Positions 34,091 to 43,183 of a stretch of 64,000 nt of DNA are shown piece after piece. A model generated the notes under the pieces. The model saw nothing but the letters and a program-made list of their open reading frames with translations. It ran no database searches and was not told the DNA's origin. Positions within the stretch are counted from its first letter, which is position 1. The number at the start of each line of letters is the position of its first letter. A program made the position numbers and the translations under genes. The stretch is from assembly GCF_021354595.1 (NCBI RefSeq), contig NZ_JADWYJ010000006.1, positions 124,001 to 188,000 on the forward strand. The letters are read 5' to 3'. This stretch comes from Maribellus sp. CM-23 (GTDB taxonomy: Bacteria > Bacteroidota > Bacteroidia > Bacteroidales > Prolixibacteraceae).

Positions 34091-35509
34091 TTACCCTTTC
34101 CCGATTCCTTTGTATTCAAAACCGGTCTTTTTCATTTCGGATGCTTCCAAAAGATTCCGGCCATCGAAAACAAAGGCTGGTTTTAACATGTGGGTATAAA
34201 TTTTTTCCCAGTCGTAGGTTTTAAACTCGTCCCATTCCGTGAGAATGGCAATTGCGTGTGCATTCTCCAATGCCAGGTAAGGCTCCTCGTGAATCGTGAT
34301 CAGTGACTGAAGGACTGACAGATCGAAGGATTGAGTTGGATCCTGTGAGTAAACATACTCCAGGTCCTTGAATATCTGCTCTTTTTTTACTTTGGGATCG
34401 TAGATGTGGATCTCGGCCAGGTCGTCGAGCAATTCTTTGGCCACATAAATGGCGGCTGACTCGCGGGTATCGTTGGTGTCTTTTTTAAAAGCCCAGCCCA
34501 GGAAAGCGATTTTCTTGCCGGATACCGTGTTAAAAAGACTGTCGATGATCTGTTTGGCAAAGCGGTGTTTCTGGTAGTCGTTCATTTTTACCACGCCTTC
34601 CCAGTAATCGGCTACTTCAGGCAGGTTAAAATGGCGGCAGAGGTACACCAGGTTCAGAATGTCTTTTTGAAAGCAACTTCCGCCAAAGCCAACGGATGAG
34701 CGCAGAAATTTAGACCCGATACGAGTGTCGGCCCCAATGGCATGTGCAATCTCGTCCACATCGGCACCGGTTCTTTCGCACAAGGCCGAAATGGCATTGA
34801 TCGATGAAATACGTTGTGCCAGGAAAGCATTGGCGGTTAGCTTGGATAATTCGGAAGACCACAGCCGTGTGGTAATGATCTGTTCGCGCGGTACCCAATG
34901 TGCATAAATATCCACCAGTGCCTGGATGGCTGCCAGCCCGTCTTCGTCCTGATCACCACCGATAAGGATGCGATCGGGATTGTGCAGGTCGGTGATAGCT
35001 GTTCCTTCGGCCAGAAATTCAGGATTAGAAAGCACCTGGAATTTATTGCCGTTTCCTTCGGCCTCCAATATGGTTTTAATGGACTGTGCGGTACGAACAG
35101 GCAGGGTTGATTTCTCCACTACGATCTTTCCTTCGGGGGCGATGCGTGCAATTTGCCGGGCCGAAAGTTCCACATATTTCAGATCGGCGGCCATGCCTTT
35201 TCCAACCCCGTAGGTTTTGGTAGGAGTGTTCACTGAGATGAAAATCATTTCGGCTTCGCGTATACCGGCTTCCACTTCGGTCGAAAAAAACAGGTTGCGG
35301 CCGCGTGCCTCTTTTACCACCTCCTTTAATCCCGGCTCGTAAATGGGAAGCTTGTCGAGATCGGTGTCGTTCCATTCGGCAATTCGCTGGGGATTAATGT
35401 CTACCACATTTACTTTTATTTCCGGGCACTTTTGGGCAATAACGGCCATGGTTGGCCCGCCAACGTATCCGGCGCCAATACAGGTTATGGTTTTTATGGT
35501 ATGCTTCAT
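34091..35509 (-). CDS. ugd: UDP-glucose 6-dehydrogenase
   Basis: 472 residues from ATG 35509 (MKHTIKTITCIGAGYVGGPT); another ATG at 35545 would add 12 residues. It oxidises UDP-glucose to UDP-glucuronate, precursor for the UDP-xylose synthase of this locus. NAD motif CIGAGYVGGPTMAVIA, catalytic Cys in SSVGFGGSCFQKDILNLVYL (about 268), and FLGWAFKKDTNDTRESAAIY. A short segment at ~388-402 (DPTQSFDLSVLQSLI) is encoded by text-like sequence similar to nearby intergenic tracts and may be a small insertion. Confidence 0.95.
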   Translation of the reverse strand: MKHTIKTITCIGAGYVGGPTMAVIAQKCPEIKVNVVDINPQRIAEWNDTDLDKLPIYEPGLKEVVKEARGRNLFFSTEVEAGIREAEMIFISVNTPTKTYGVGKGMAADLKYVELSARQIARIAPEGKIVVEKSTLPVRTAQSIKTILEAEGNGNKFQVLSNPEFLAEGTAITDLHNPDRILIGGDQDEDGLAAIQALVDIYAHWVPREQIITTRLWSSELSKLTANAFLAQRISSINAISALCERTGADVDEIAHAIGADTRIGSKFLRSSVGFGGSCFQKDILNLVYLCRHFNLPEVADYWEGVVKMNDYQKHRFAKQIIDSLFNTVSGKKIAFLGWAFKKDTNDTRESAAIYVAKELLDDLAEIHIYDPKVKKEQIFKDLEYVYSQDPTQSFDLSVLQSLITIHEEPYLALENAHAIAILTEWDEFKTYDWEKIYTHMLKPAFVFDGRNLLEASEMKKTGFEYKGIGKG

Positions 35510-35727
35510 CTGTTTGTATGTATTATCGTTCTTGTTTATTCGCATTTGCCGGATGAATCGTCACCTCCGTTGGCTGATAGATGCCTTTCATGGAAGCGCT
35601 CATCCCATCCCGTTCTCGTTTCCTGCTGTAAAAATGCGAATTTATATGAATTCTTACTATGAAAATTTATCATGTTGACAGCATGTATTCAATCTTCTTA
35701 AACAGGTATGATCCTCCGGGTAACTTA

Positions 35728-38097
35728 TCAGGCAGAATATCCTTTCCCGTATGCATACTTATAGGAGTAGGCATATCCATAACTTATTCGGCTGATTTTT
35801 ACATCGTTGATGATCAAGGCCGGATTCTTCATTACGCTTTGCTCTGCAATTTCGTTGATGAATTTAAGCTGGTCCTTTCTACTTACACCGTATCGCAAAA
35901 CAAAAAGATTGAGATCGGTGGATTTACTGGTTATTAATCCATCGGTCACCCGCGATACCGGAGCATTGTCAATGATAATGTAATCGAACTGTTCCTTTAA
36001 AGCCTCCAGCAGTTTGTTGAAGGCTTCCCGTTCGAGCAACTCTGCCGGATTGGGAGGTACAGGACCCGACGTTACAACGCTTAGGTTGTCGATGTCGGTG
36101 GCCTGAATAATATCTTTGATTTGGTTTTGTCCCGAAAGATAGGTGCTTAACCCGATGTTGTTCTTCACGTTAAAGATTCGGTGAAGGCGCGGTTTTCGCA
36201 TGTCGGCGCCAACCAATACCGTTTTTTTGTCATTCATTGCCAGTATACTGGCCAGGTTTACAGAAGTAAACGTTTTCCCTTCGCCTGGTTGTACCGAGTG
36301 TAAGCCAATTATTTTTTGATTGGTACTGGTAAATTTATATTGCAGGTTGGTGCGGATGGTTCGGTACGATTCAGTAATCGGTGCTGTTGGATCGTTGATC
36401 ACGACCAGCTCCGAATTGTTTTTACTGTGAAAAACATTTCCCAAAATACTGAGTGGGGTAAGTTTTTCAATGTCTTCCTGAAGCTGGATGGTGTTGTTGA
36501 AAAAGTCGCTCACCAAAATAATAATGGCAGGGACAAGCAAACCGAGGAAAGCGCCGATCAGCAAGAACAGGAAGGTGCTTTTGTTTAAAGGGATAAGGCG
36601 TTCGTACTGGGCCGGGTCAATAATGTGTATGTCAACCACGGCTGCGGCCAGCGAAATCTCCAGTTCTGCCCTGCGTTGCAATAAAAAGGTGTAGATCTCA
36701 TTGGTGAGATCGTATTGACGCTGAATATTGATGAGCTGTTGTTCCTGCTCCGGCATGTTGTTGAGCTGCTTGTTGATGCGGTTGTACCGGTCGTTTAGCG
36801 ATTTTACCGACACTTCGGTGTTTTGGACCAGGTTAACCAGTATCTCGCGCAACTGCACCGTGACCTGCTCAATTTCCTGGTTCATGAGAATAAGGGTAGG
36901 GTTGTTTTCGCGAGCGCTAAACTCCATTATTTTTCGGCGGCTGTAAAGGTCGCTGAGCTTCAGAACCAGTGCATTTAGTGTGGCATCCGTAATGCCTACC
37001 ACCGATGGAGCAATTAGCTGGTCGGCACTTTGAATATTGCCCAGGTAGCGTTGAAGACTTTTGAAATATTCCAGCTGCATTTGCAACTGCGATTTTTCTT
37101 TTTCGATTTCCTTGAGCTGCTCCATGATCAGGCTTCCCTGACTACTCAGGTCGATGATCTGGTTTCTGGATCGGAATTCGGTAAAGGTATTTTCTGCCTT
37201 GTTCAGGTCGCTTGAAATACCCGACAACTGACTGTCAATAAAATCAAGCGAACGCTTTTGCGTTTGGGTTTGCAGCTCCAGCTTTTGTTCCAGGTATACG
37301 CGTACAAGTTCATTCAGGTAATGAATATCGCGCAAAGGCTCTGTACTTTCCAGGCTTAGCTTGATTACTTCGCTGTCTTTGCTAAAATTGGCATTTACTT
37401 TCTTTAAATAGGCAAGTGTAAGCTTGTTTTTATCGATAAAGGAGAACTGGTATTCCTTTCCGATCAGGTTTTCTGGATTTTCCTTTGGGTGCAGGGTAAA
37501 TCCAAAATATTCATTTTTAAACGGTTTGTTGTAGTCGGCAACTTCATTGAATTTTATTTTCAGGGGCCGGTTGTCAACAATCACATCATCGTCGACTTCT
37601 ACACGAAACTGGGTGGATGACAGGGGAGTAATAAATATTGAAACACCTTCAGGATTCAAGGCTTCTTCTGCTTTATTCAGCATATAAGGATCGTTCAGGT
37701 AAATGCCATTCCAAACAAACACGTTTTTTTGCAGCCAAAACGTTTGCCAGCTAAGATTGTCGATGGCCTGATTGTTCAAGGTATAAGAATGAAGGAATTC
37801 GATTTCATTCTGAAGCATCACTTTGTTGGTACCTCCCATCATGTTTTCCATGAACATGTTTTGGACATCCAGGCCTTTTTGCTCGCTGGTTACCAGTAAG
37901 CTGGTGTCAACCTGAAATTTTTTGGGTGTATACTTTACAAAGAAATAAGCCCCGGCTAGGCCTAAAAACAGGCAAATGGCCAGCCAGTACCATTTTCCCA
38001 GTACAAGGAAAATAAGTCGTTTTATGTCAATCTCGTCATCCTGAACGGAAGTCAGTGATTGGGTGTTTAAAGTGTTATTTGACATGTGGTTATTCAT
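35728..38097 (-). CDS. wzc: Wzc-like polysaccharide co-polymerase / tyrosine autokinase
   Basis: 789 residues. Wzz domain with transmembrane helices near residues 33-52 and 512-535, a long coiled coil in between (about 280-480), and a C-terminal BY-kinase domain with Walker A GEGKTFTSVNLASILAMN (about 607), Walker A' VLVGADMRKPRLHR and the DYIIIDNAP Walker B. The C-terminal tail ends with a tyrosine cluster (SYGYAYSYKYAYGKGYSA), the autophosphorylation site. It controls polymer length and export together with the Wza-like protein 210 nt upstream. Confidence 0.94.
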   Translation of the reverse strand: MNNHMSNNTLNTQSLTSVQDDEIDIKRLIFLVLGKWYWLAICLFLGLAGAYFFVKYTPKKFQVDTSLLVTSEQKGLDVQNMFMENMMGGTNKVMLQNEIEFLHSYTLNNQAIDNLSWQTFWLQKNVFVWNGIYLNDPYMLNKAEEALNPEGVSIFITPLSSTQFRVEVDDDVIVDNRPLKIKFNEVADYNKPFKNEYFGFTLHPKENPENLIGKEYQFSFIDKNKLTLAYLKKVNANFSKDSEVIKLSLESTEPLRDIHYLNELVRVYLEQKLELQTQTQKRSLDFIDSQLSGISSDLNKAENTFTEFRSRNQIIDLSSQGSLIMEQLKEIEKEKSQLQMQLEYFKSLQRYLGNIQSADQLIAPSVVGITDATLNALVLKLSDLYSRRKIMEFSARENNPTLILMNQEIEQVTVQLREILVNLVQNTEVSVKSLNDRYNRINKQLNNMPEQEQQLINIQRQYDLTNEIYTFLLQRRAELEISLAAAVVDIHIIDPAQYERLIPLNKSTFLFLLIGAFLGLLVPAIIILVSDFFNNTIQLQEDIEKLTPLSILGNVFHSKNNSELVVINDPTAPITESYRTIRTNLQYKFTSTNQKIIGLHSVQPGEGKTFTSVNLASILAMNDKKTVLVGADMRKPRLHRIFNVKNNIGLSTYLSGQNQIKDIIQATDIDNLSVVTSGPVPPNPAELLEREAFNKLLEALKEQFDYIIIDNAPVSRVTDGLITSKSTDLNLFVLRYGVSRKDQLKFINEIAEQSVMKNPALIINDVKISRISYGYAYSYKYAYGKGYSA

Positions 38098-38307
38098 TTT
38101 TATTTAGAGAAACAGTGTCTATCTAGTTTTTGTCCGGCTTTTTGCAATTATGCGGTTTGATGGTTCAAAACAAATATTTTGCAAGAAATAAACATTGTGA
38201 ATATCAACGATGTTACGGGTACAATTAAAAGGAAACATTTCTTGTAACAAAGGACAACCTTCTGCTGTAGGTGGGTCTGTTTTTAGCTTTGGGCTGATTG
38301 TTACCTG

Positions 38308-39108
38308 TTACCTCAAAAGCCCGATTACCGCCAGCAACAAACTGGCTGAAGAAATAATCATGGAGTAGGCTTGTGCGTTGAGTTGGAAGTTTTTATGCTT
38401 ATCGGGTTCCACAAAAATGTAATCGTTCGGATGAAGATAAAATCCTTTCTGTGCCCATGAATTGGAAGCCGACATGTCCAGTATCATCGCTTTTTGACCA
38501 TCGGGTTGGGGCCTGATTACCATGATGTTGGTGATGTTGGCATAATCGGTATTGCCGTTGGCCATGGCCAGTGCTTCCAAAATGGTGAAGTTGTTGTTGT
38601 AGTTGTAATAAACTCCGGGACTTTTTACTTCGCCCATTATCGTTACCTTGTAATTTAGAAGCTTTACTTTCACAATGGCTTCTTTCAGGTATTTATCGGC
38701 GTATTGCTGAACAATCTTTTCAATTTTTGAGTTGGGGTTGCCGGCAACAGGTATTTCGCCAATAATGGGCAAGGTTAAGTTCCCCAGGTCGTTTACTTCA
38801 AAACCGTATAAATAAGCTCCCTGCGGAGTTGTATACTTCTGGTACGAGTTGGAGCTCTGCATTTCCATGTTTGATTCCGGGTTGAAAAGAGCGTTTACTT
38901 CGGCATTCATTGATTTGATGCTGACATACAGAATGTCTCCCGGTTCAATGATGTATTCGGTGGCAGTGTCGGCCAGTGCCTTTATCATCTGGTTGTTGTG
39001 TACATCTTTCATGTACATTAGCTCTTTACTGCTTCGGCAGGAAAAGAACGACAGTGACATTGCGATTCCAATAAGCGGAATCATCTTTTTTATCTGTATC
39101 GTTTTCAT
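38308..39108 (-). CDS. wza: Wza-like polysaccharide export lipoprotein
   Basis: 266 residues. Lipoprotein signal with lipobox-like LSFFSC at residues ~18-23; polysaccharide export domain (EYIIEPGDILYVSIKSMNAE, about 50-70), SLBB-like region (KVTIMGEVKSPGVYYNYNNN, about 153-172) and a C-terminal hydrophobic segment (AYSMIISSASLLLAVIGLL). Bacteroidota Wza proteins are shorter than that of E. coli. Forms the outer-membrane channel partner of Wzc. 210 nt without a gene separate it from wzc. Confidence 0.92.
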   Translation of the reverse strand: MKTIQIKKMIPLIGIAMSLSFFSCRSSKELMYMKDVHNNQMIKALADTATEYIIEPGDILYVSIKSMNAEVNALFNPESNMEMQSSNSYQKYTTPQGAYLYGFEVNDLGNLTLPIIGEIPVAGNPNSKIEKIVQQYADKYLKEAIVKVKLLNYKVTIMGEVKSPGVYYNYNNNFTILEALAMANGNTDYANITNIMVIRPQPDGQKAMILDMSASNSWAQKGFYLHPNDYIFVEPDKHKNFQLNAQAYSMIISSASLLLAVIGLLR

Positions 39109-39201
39109 TTTGATAAATAATTGATAATAGGTGTATGTTTAAAGGTGAAGAATAACATTCGAAAGTGAATTACTTTTAGCCCTGATATACAGGGATTTCA
39201 T

Positions 39202-39603
39202 TCACTTGATCTTCCACCATTTTTTTTCTGATTTTTTATCGGTAATGCGGGATTCTTCCGGGTGCAATGCCTGGAAAATATCAGTCCATTGCGGCATGCC
39301 GCCAAAATTTCGGTCATCGATGTAAAGATCGGCCAAAATTTTCCGGCCAATGTTTTCGGTTAATTTTTCTTCCGGGTAATTACGGTTTATGGCATAAAAC
39401 TCCAGGCCTTTGTCCCGGCAGAGCTCAACTGCATCATCAAGTTCCTGCCCGGTTCGGTAGGTCCATAGAATTAGCTTGTGCCCCTTTCTTTGAAGCGCTT
39501 TCAATGTATCAAAGGCAAAAGGAAGCTCTTTCCCTATTTGCGGATATTTGTGTTCTACAATGGTGCCGTCAAAATCTACGGCAATTATCAATGATTTCTT
39601 CAC
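39202..39603 (-). CDS. Small HAD-like hydrolase (BT0820-like)
   Basis: 133 residues from a GTG start (no ATG is available nearby; IAVDFDGTIVEHKYP begins at residue 7). The HAD nucleophile motif DFDGT, a Thr in ILWTYRTGQ (motif II) and DLYIDDRNFGG (acidic motif IV) are present; there is no cap domain. Small HADs of this type are common in Bacteroidota next to polysaccharide genes; substrate unknown, perhaps a sugar phosphate. 20 nt after the wHTH regulator gene. Confidence 0.8.
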   Translation of the reverse strand: MKKSLIIAVDFDGTIVEHKYPQIGKELPFAFDTLKALQRKGHKLILWTYRTGQELDDAVELCRDKGLEFYAINRNYPEEKLTENIGRKILADLYIDDRNFGGMPQWTDIFQALHPEESRITDKKSEKKWWKIK

Positions 39604-39623
39604 GCTAACAGCTTTTTACTTGT

Positions 39624-40151
39624 TTACTCTTTTGTCCAAATTAAAAAAGAAGAATTGGATTTTAAAAACGCTTCTTTTTCCTCGGGGAGTATAATTAAAT
39701 ACCGGATTTTTCGATCAACGTATTTTTCCGCTTTTTGAATTAATTCTGAAACGTACGTTTGGTTGATCTCTTTTCCTATCAATAAAAGGTCTACGACACC
39801 CGAATCGCGTCCTATCGCCAGGTCGCCAATGAGGTAGGTTTCTTTCAGGTCGCCTATTTTTGATGTAACATGCTCAATGATCTGGTCGATGCCAATCGTC
39901 TTTCTTAAAATGTTGTGAATATCAGCAAACAGTGGATGACGCGTATTGGCCCGGAAAAATTTTTTATTCCCCAAAAGTTCAGATGTTAGTAATCCCGCTG
40001 ATTCCAGGCGGTTTAGTTCAATCCTTATGGCGTTGGTCGACTCACCAAACTCTGATTCCAGGTTGCGCAGGTAACTTTTGGTTTCCTTGTTCAGAAAAAA
40101 TTTTAACAAAAGCTTTATGCGTGTTTTGCTGGTAATAATGGTTTGAAGCAT
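39624..40151 (-). CDS. Winged-helix regulator with nucleotidyltransferase-like C-terminal domain
   Basis: 175 residues. Residues 1-75 form an ArsR/MarR-like winged helix (TRIKLLLKFFLNKETKSYLR, ESTNAIRIELNRLESAGLL). Residues about 100-175 (TYLIGDLAIGRDSGVVDLLLIGKEIN) resemble a nucleotidyltransferase-fold domain of the MNT kind, but the catalytic G-S-x-A-x-G-x-x-x-x-S-D is altered, so enzymatic activity is doubtful. First gene of the main export operon, behind a consensus promoter at 40272-40303. Role as a regulator of the locus is inference. Confidence 0.78.
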   Translation of the reverse strand: MLQTIITSKTRIKLLLKFFLNKETKSYLRNLESEFGESTNAIRIELNRLESAGLLTSELLGNKKFFRANTRHPLFADIHNILRKTIGIDQIIEHVTSKIGDLKETYLIGDLAIGRDSGVVDLLLIGKEINQTYVSELIQKAEKYVDRKIRYLIILPEEKEAFLKSNSSFLIWTKE

Positions 40152-40271
40152 GTTGTTGTAATGAGGTAAGAAATTGGTATTTCTGTGCTTGGTTGGAGTG
40201 ACGTTGCTTCTTACAGCTTCGCCTCCTCAGTTACATTAAAATGCATGAGTGGACGTTAATTTTTTGAGTAG

Positions 40272-40303
40272 CAAAAATACTCATTCTTGTTTTCGACCGA
40301 CAA
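40272..40303 (-). promoter_or_regulatory. Consensus promoter of the main polysaccharide operon
   Basis: TTG (40301-40303) and TATTTTTG (40272-40279) on the minus strand, exact matches to the Bacteroidota -33/-7 pattern with a 21-nt spacer. The transcript would start near 40268 and carry a leader of about 115 nt before the wHTH gene. Confidence 0.62.
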
Positions 40304-40343
40304 TAATACGTAATAAAACGGGCAATAGTATTCAGCCTAGAAG

Positions 40344-40388
40344 AAAAACCTTAAAATCGGAATTTGTGAATCAGATTTTAAGGTTTTT
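40344..40388 (-). terminator. Strong terminator inside the polysaccharide locus
   Basis: A perfect 15-bp stem AAAAACCTTAAAATC/GATTTTAAGGTTTTT with a 15-nt loop and T-rich tail, 28 nt downstream of the outer-membrane protein gene. It divides upxY and the outer-membrane protein from the export and synthesis genes. Confidence 0.85.
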
Positions 40389-40416
40389 GCTGATGCGGAC
40401 TTGGGAAAAGGATCCA

Positions 40417-41214
40417 TCAACGTGAAAACGGAAGGGGATCCGCACTACTTCCTTTTCCGTGTCGGCGGCTTTTCCCGCTGCCGTTTGTTTGAAAGTAGAA
40501 TCCGAGTTTGAATTCGGTATAGATTCCTCTGAGGTCGGCGCGCGTACCATCGTTATAATAGTTGTATACACCGTCCAGAAAATCGTAGTTGGTATAGTTG
40601 CAGCTGAGTGTGGTATTGATAAAGAAGTTTGGGGAGAAGTAGCTTTTTACCCCTGCTGAAAGAAACAATAGCATGGACGATGTTGAGAAGTTGGTAAAAT
40701 CTCCTGTGCCTTTTCCAAAGATGGATCCCAATTCCGGGTCCTGGTATTTTAACTCAACACCGTACTGAAGGTACCCAATACCTGCTCGAAGAAAAGGCTC
40801 GGGCATCCGGGAGGTATTGATATTCTCAAATGACCGGAAATAATACCCTACAAAGAATCTTTGTCCCGTTAAACGATTGGTGTATTCCACCGGATCGTCG
40901 ATCGGGTTTTTCATTTTATAGTGAAACCCTTCGGCCGTAAAATCGGGATTGTCGTTTTCTCCCCGAATATTGGTAAGAAATACATCTGTACCGATTTCCC
41001 AGTGGTTCAGAAATAGTTTTGAAATTTCCAGGTCAATGGCAAGTCCTGGTTTATGGTCAAATTCTGTAAGGTGCTCTTTGAAATCGGGGGTGATCTCCGT
41101 AATCATTTTGGAGGCCCCAACTTTGGTTCCGATTATGATGCCTGAAGTTGGATTTTGCGCAAAAGCAGTTGAATAAATCAGTAAAAGAAAAGTGACAATG
41201 TTTATTTTTTTCAC
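40417..41214 (-). CDS. Outer-membrane beta-barrel protein of unknown function
   Basis: 265 residues from a GTG start, beginning MKKINIVTFLLLIYSTAFAQ, a clear signal peptide. The mature part is built of amphipathic strands with aromatic ends (WEIGTDVFLTNIRGEN, RFFVGYYFRSFEN, NFFINTTLSCNYTNYDFL, YTEFKLGFYF), consistent with an 8-10 strand barrel of the porin/OmpW-like superfamily. I do not recognise a specific family. It lies between upxY and the internal terminator, so it is probably co-transcribed with upxY. Confidence 0.75.
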   Translation of the reverse strand: MKKINIVTFLLLIYSTAFAQNPTSGIIIGTKVGASKMITEITPDFKEHLTEFDHKPGLAIDLEISKLFLNHWEIGTDVFLTNIRGENDNPDFTAEGFHYKMKNPIDDPVEYTNRLTGQRFFVGYYFRSFENINTSRMPEPFLRAGIGYLQYGVELKYQDPELGSIFGKGTGDFTNFSTSSMLLFLSAGVKSYFSPNFFINTTLSCNYTNYDFLDGVYNYYNDGTRADLRGIYTEFKLGFYFQTNGSGKSRRHGKGSSADPLPFSR

Positions 41215-41353
41215 CTGGGTTGGATTTTACATTTTTAACATTCAACAAAACAAAATATTTATTTGCGTTATTGTCTTGTTTTAGTGGATTGAAGATTCGG
41301 AGGTAAGATAAATTTATCGTTTGATGCTTTTATACTCGCCGAGATAGGTCTTC

Positions 41354-41878
41354 CTAGTCTTCGGGGATTGCACTCAGATATTCTGACGGAACTTCGACAG
41401 TGAAGCTTTGTTCGATTTGCTCGATTTGAAGTAAAAACTTGTTTTTTCCCCTGATATCGGCCAGTTCGCCTCGCAGGCCCACCAACGGTCCCTGGATGAT
41501 TTCCACCTTTTTGCCGGGACTAAAAGTTTCGTGGTTAATTTCTACCTCAAATTCGTTTTGCTCCAGCATCTTTTTCAGAGCCACGATTTGTTCTTCCCTG
41601 ATTTCTGCTGCTGAACCTTCGAGCGTAATGTAGCAAACAACATTGTTGGTTCGCAGTACGCGGTCGTAATCGTGCCGGGTGATGTTAACAAAACAATAGC
41701 CAGACATGAGCGGGAGTTCCACCCATTTTTTGCGGTCTTTCCATTGCCTGAGCTTGCGCTGCAGTGGCAGAAAACTTTCGATGCCCTGCCGGAGAAGATC
41801 GTCGTGCGCTTTTTTCTCGGCACGCGAACGGGTATAAATGGCGTACCATCTTTTTATTTCGGGATCCTTCTGTATCAT
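41354..41878 (-). CDS. UpxY-type NusG paralogue, transcription antiterminator
   Basis: 174 residues: NGN domain (WYAIYTRSRAEKKAHDDLLR to VCYITLEG, about 10-105) and a C-terminal KOW domain (FSPGKKVEIIQGPLVGLRGE, about 120-140). UpxY proteins of Bacteroides bind polymerase at their own capsule locus and prevent early termination. It is the first gene of the polysaccharide locus, as in Bacteroides. The terminator at 40344-40388, two genes on, is a natural target. A CTGATTTG near-match to a -7 box lies at 41932-41939. Confidence 0.92.
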   Translation of the reverse strand: MIQKDPEIKRWYAIYTRSRAEKKAHDDLLRQGIESFLPLQRKLRQWKDRKKWVELPLMSGYCFVNITRHDYDRVLRTNNVVCYITLEGSAAEIREEQIVALKKMLEQNEFEVEINHETFSPGKKVEIIQGPLVGLRGELADIRGKNKFLLQIEQIEQSFTVEVPSEYLSAIPED

Positions 41879-42021
41879 ATTTTTTGTGCCTCCGTAAGAG
41901 CGTGCAAGTAAGTTAAATCTGATTGTTTTTTCAAATCAGAATACGGAAAAGCTTCAATGGCAGGTGGTAAAAAGAAAAATGCTTGAAGGATCAAAAATAG
42001 CCAAGCGTAAGGGGAGTAACG

Positions 42022-42051
42022 AAAAATGCCCTGCAAAAGCAAGGCATTTTT
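42022..42051 (-). terminator. Terminator after the peroxiredoxin gene
   Basis: AAAAATGCC/GGCATTTTT stem with an additional TGC/GCA inner pairing, 11 nt after the peroxiredoxin stop. It separates this gene from upxY. Confidence 0.8.
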
Positions 42052-42061
42052 GGTATCGTAA

Positions 42062-42715
42062 TTAAACGTCGAGATCTTTTTTGGCAAGGTAAAAGTCAAC
42101 CATTTCGTAGTCGCTCTTCTCGCGCTCTTCCATTTCTGCTACTGTTTTTGGAGGTGGAACGATCACTTTTTCGCCCGGTGTCCAGTTTAGCGGAAGTGCT
42201 ACGCTGTATTTGTCTGAAACCTGAAGCGCTTTCAGTACCCGCAGAATTTCGTCCATGTTACGGCCCACATTTAGCGGGTAGTACATAATCAGGCGGATTT
42301 TTCCTTTAGGATCAATAAAGAATACGGCGCGTACGGCAGCTGTTTCACTTTCGTTGGGTTGCAGCATTCCGTACAACTGAGATACTTTCATGTCGATGTC
42401 GGCAATAATGGGGAAGTCGAAAAGAACACCGGTGTTCTTTTTAACATTGTTAACCCACGCAACGTGTGCATGAATACTGTCGATACTTAAACCAATGAGT
42501 TTACAGTCCAATGCTCTGAATTCGTCTCCACGAACCGCAAAGCCACTCATTTCGGTGGTGCAAACCGGGGTGAAATCCGCCGGGTGTGAAAAAAGGATGG
42601 TCCAGCTGTCTTTAATGTATTCCGAAAATTGAATGGGACCATAGGTGGTATTGGCTTTAAAATCGGGAGCCATGTCGCCAATTCTTGGCATTGAGCTTAC
42701 GTTTTGTTCTTCCAT
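42062..42715 (-). CDS. Peroxiredoxin (1-Cys, Prx6 type)
   Basis: 217 residues from ATG 42715; the longer frame starts with TTG and is not used. The peroxidatic Cys is in DFTPVCTTEMSGFA (residue ~48). The Prx6 C-terminal extension (LPLNWTPGEKVIVPPPKTVAE) is present and no resolving Cys is seen in the usual place; a second Cys (ALDCKLIG) is probably not catalytic. Reduces hydrogen and alkyl peroxides. Its start is divergent from rpmB across a 468-nt gap that holds no gene, only promoters. Confidence 0.92.
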   Translation of the reverse strand: MEEQNVSSMPRIGDMAPDFKANTTYGPIQFSEYIKDSWTILFSHPADFTPVCTTEMSGFAVRGDEFRALDCKLIGLSIDSIHAHVAWVNNVKKNTGVLFDFPIIADIDMKVSQLYGMLQPNESETAAVRAVFFIDPKGKIRLIMYYPLNVGRNMDEILRVLKALQVSDKYSVALPLNWTPGEKVIVPPPKTVAEMEEREKSDYEMVDFYLAKKDLDV

Positions 42716-42748
42716 GATTTTTAAAATTTTTATTTTAAGTGTACCTAA

Positions 42749-42756
42749 CAAATTTA
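42749..42756 (-). promoter_or_regulatory. Candidate -7 box for the peroxiredoxin gene
   Basis: TAAATTTG on the minus strand, an exact TAnnTTTG match 34 nt before the ATG; no TTG at standard spacing. Confidence 0.3.
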
Positions 42757-43104
42757 CAATATTAAAAGAACATTCGCTTGATAAAGGTTGTGTCTATTTC
42801 ATTGTAATTCTTGATGTTTCTTTGGAAAAATCTATTGTTTTGTGCAGAATTGAACAAAAGACCGAAGTGGTAAAAGAAAGGGTGTTTGGAATTTGTGCGA
42901 AGGAGGTATTTATAAAATCATTACTTTCGCCTGTTATTCAGTAAAATATGATTTCCGGATATGATCTTTAGTTGAAAATAATTGTTGAAAAGCCACCTTT
43001 GAAGAACCGTTTTTGTGTGAATTTTGAAATTTGTACCGACTCAGGGGGGAATAATCAACATTTTTTTGTTAATTGTTTTTGCAAAAATTGGTGTAACTAT
43101 TTGA

Positions 43105-43131
43105 TTGTTTTCCAAAAAAGTATTTTCTTTG
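43105..43131 (+). promoter_or_regulatory. Candidate promoter of the L28-L33-DUF4295 operon
   Basis: TTG (43105-43107) and TTTCTTTG (43124-43131) with a 16-nt spacer; one mismatch to TAnnTTTG. It lies about 50 nt upstream of rpmB. Approximate match only. Confidence 0.4.
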
Positions 43132-43183
43132 CACTCCGTTTTGAGTAACGTGTTAGTTTTGATCATCAAGAAATTAAAATAAA

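Noticed and set aside
35659..35937. 92-residue plus-strand frame at the end of wzc
   Set aside because: Two thirds of it is antisense to the Wzc C-terminus; no start signal.
42645..42944. 99-residue plus-strand frame in the peroxiredoxin-rpmB gap
   Set aside because: Partly antisense to peroxiredoxin and unsupported by a start signal or family features.
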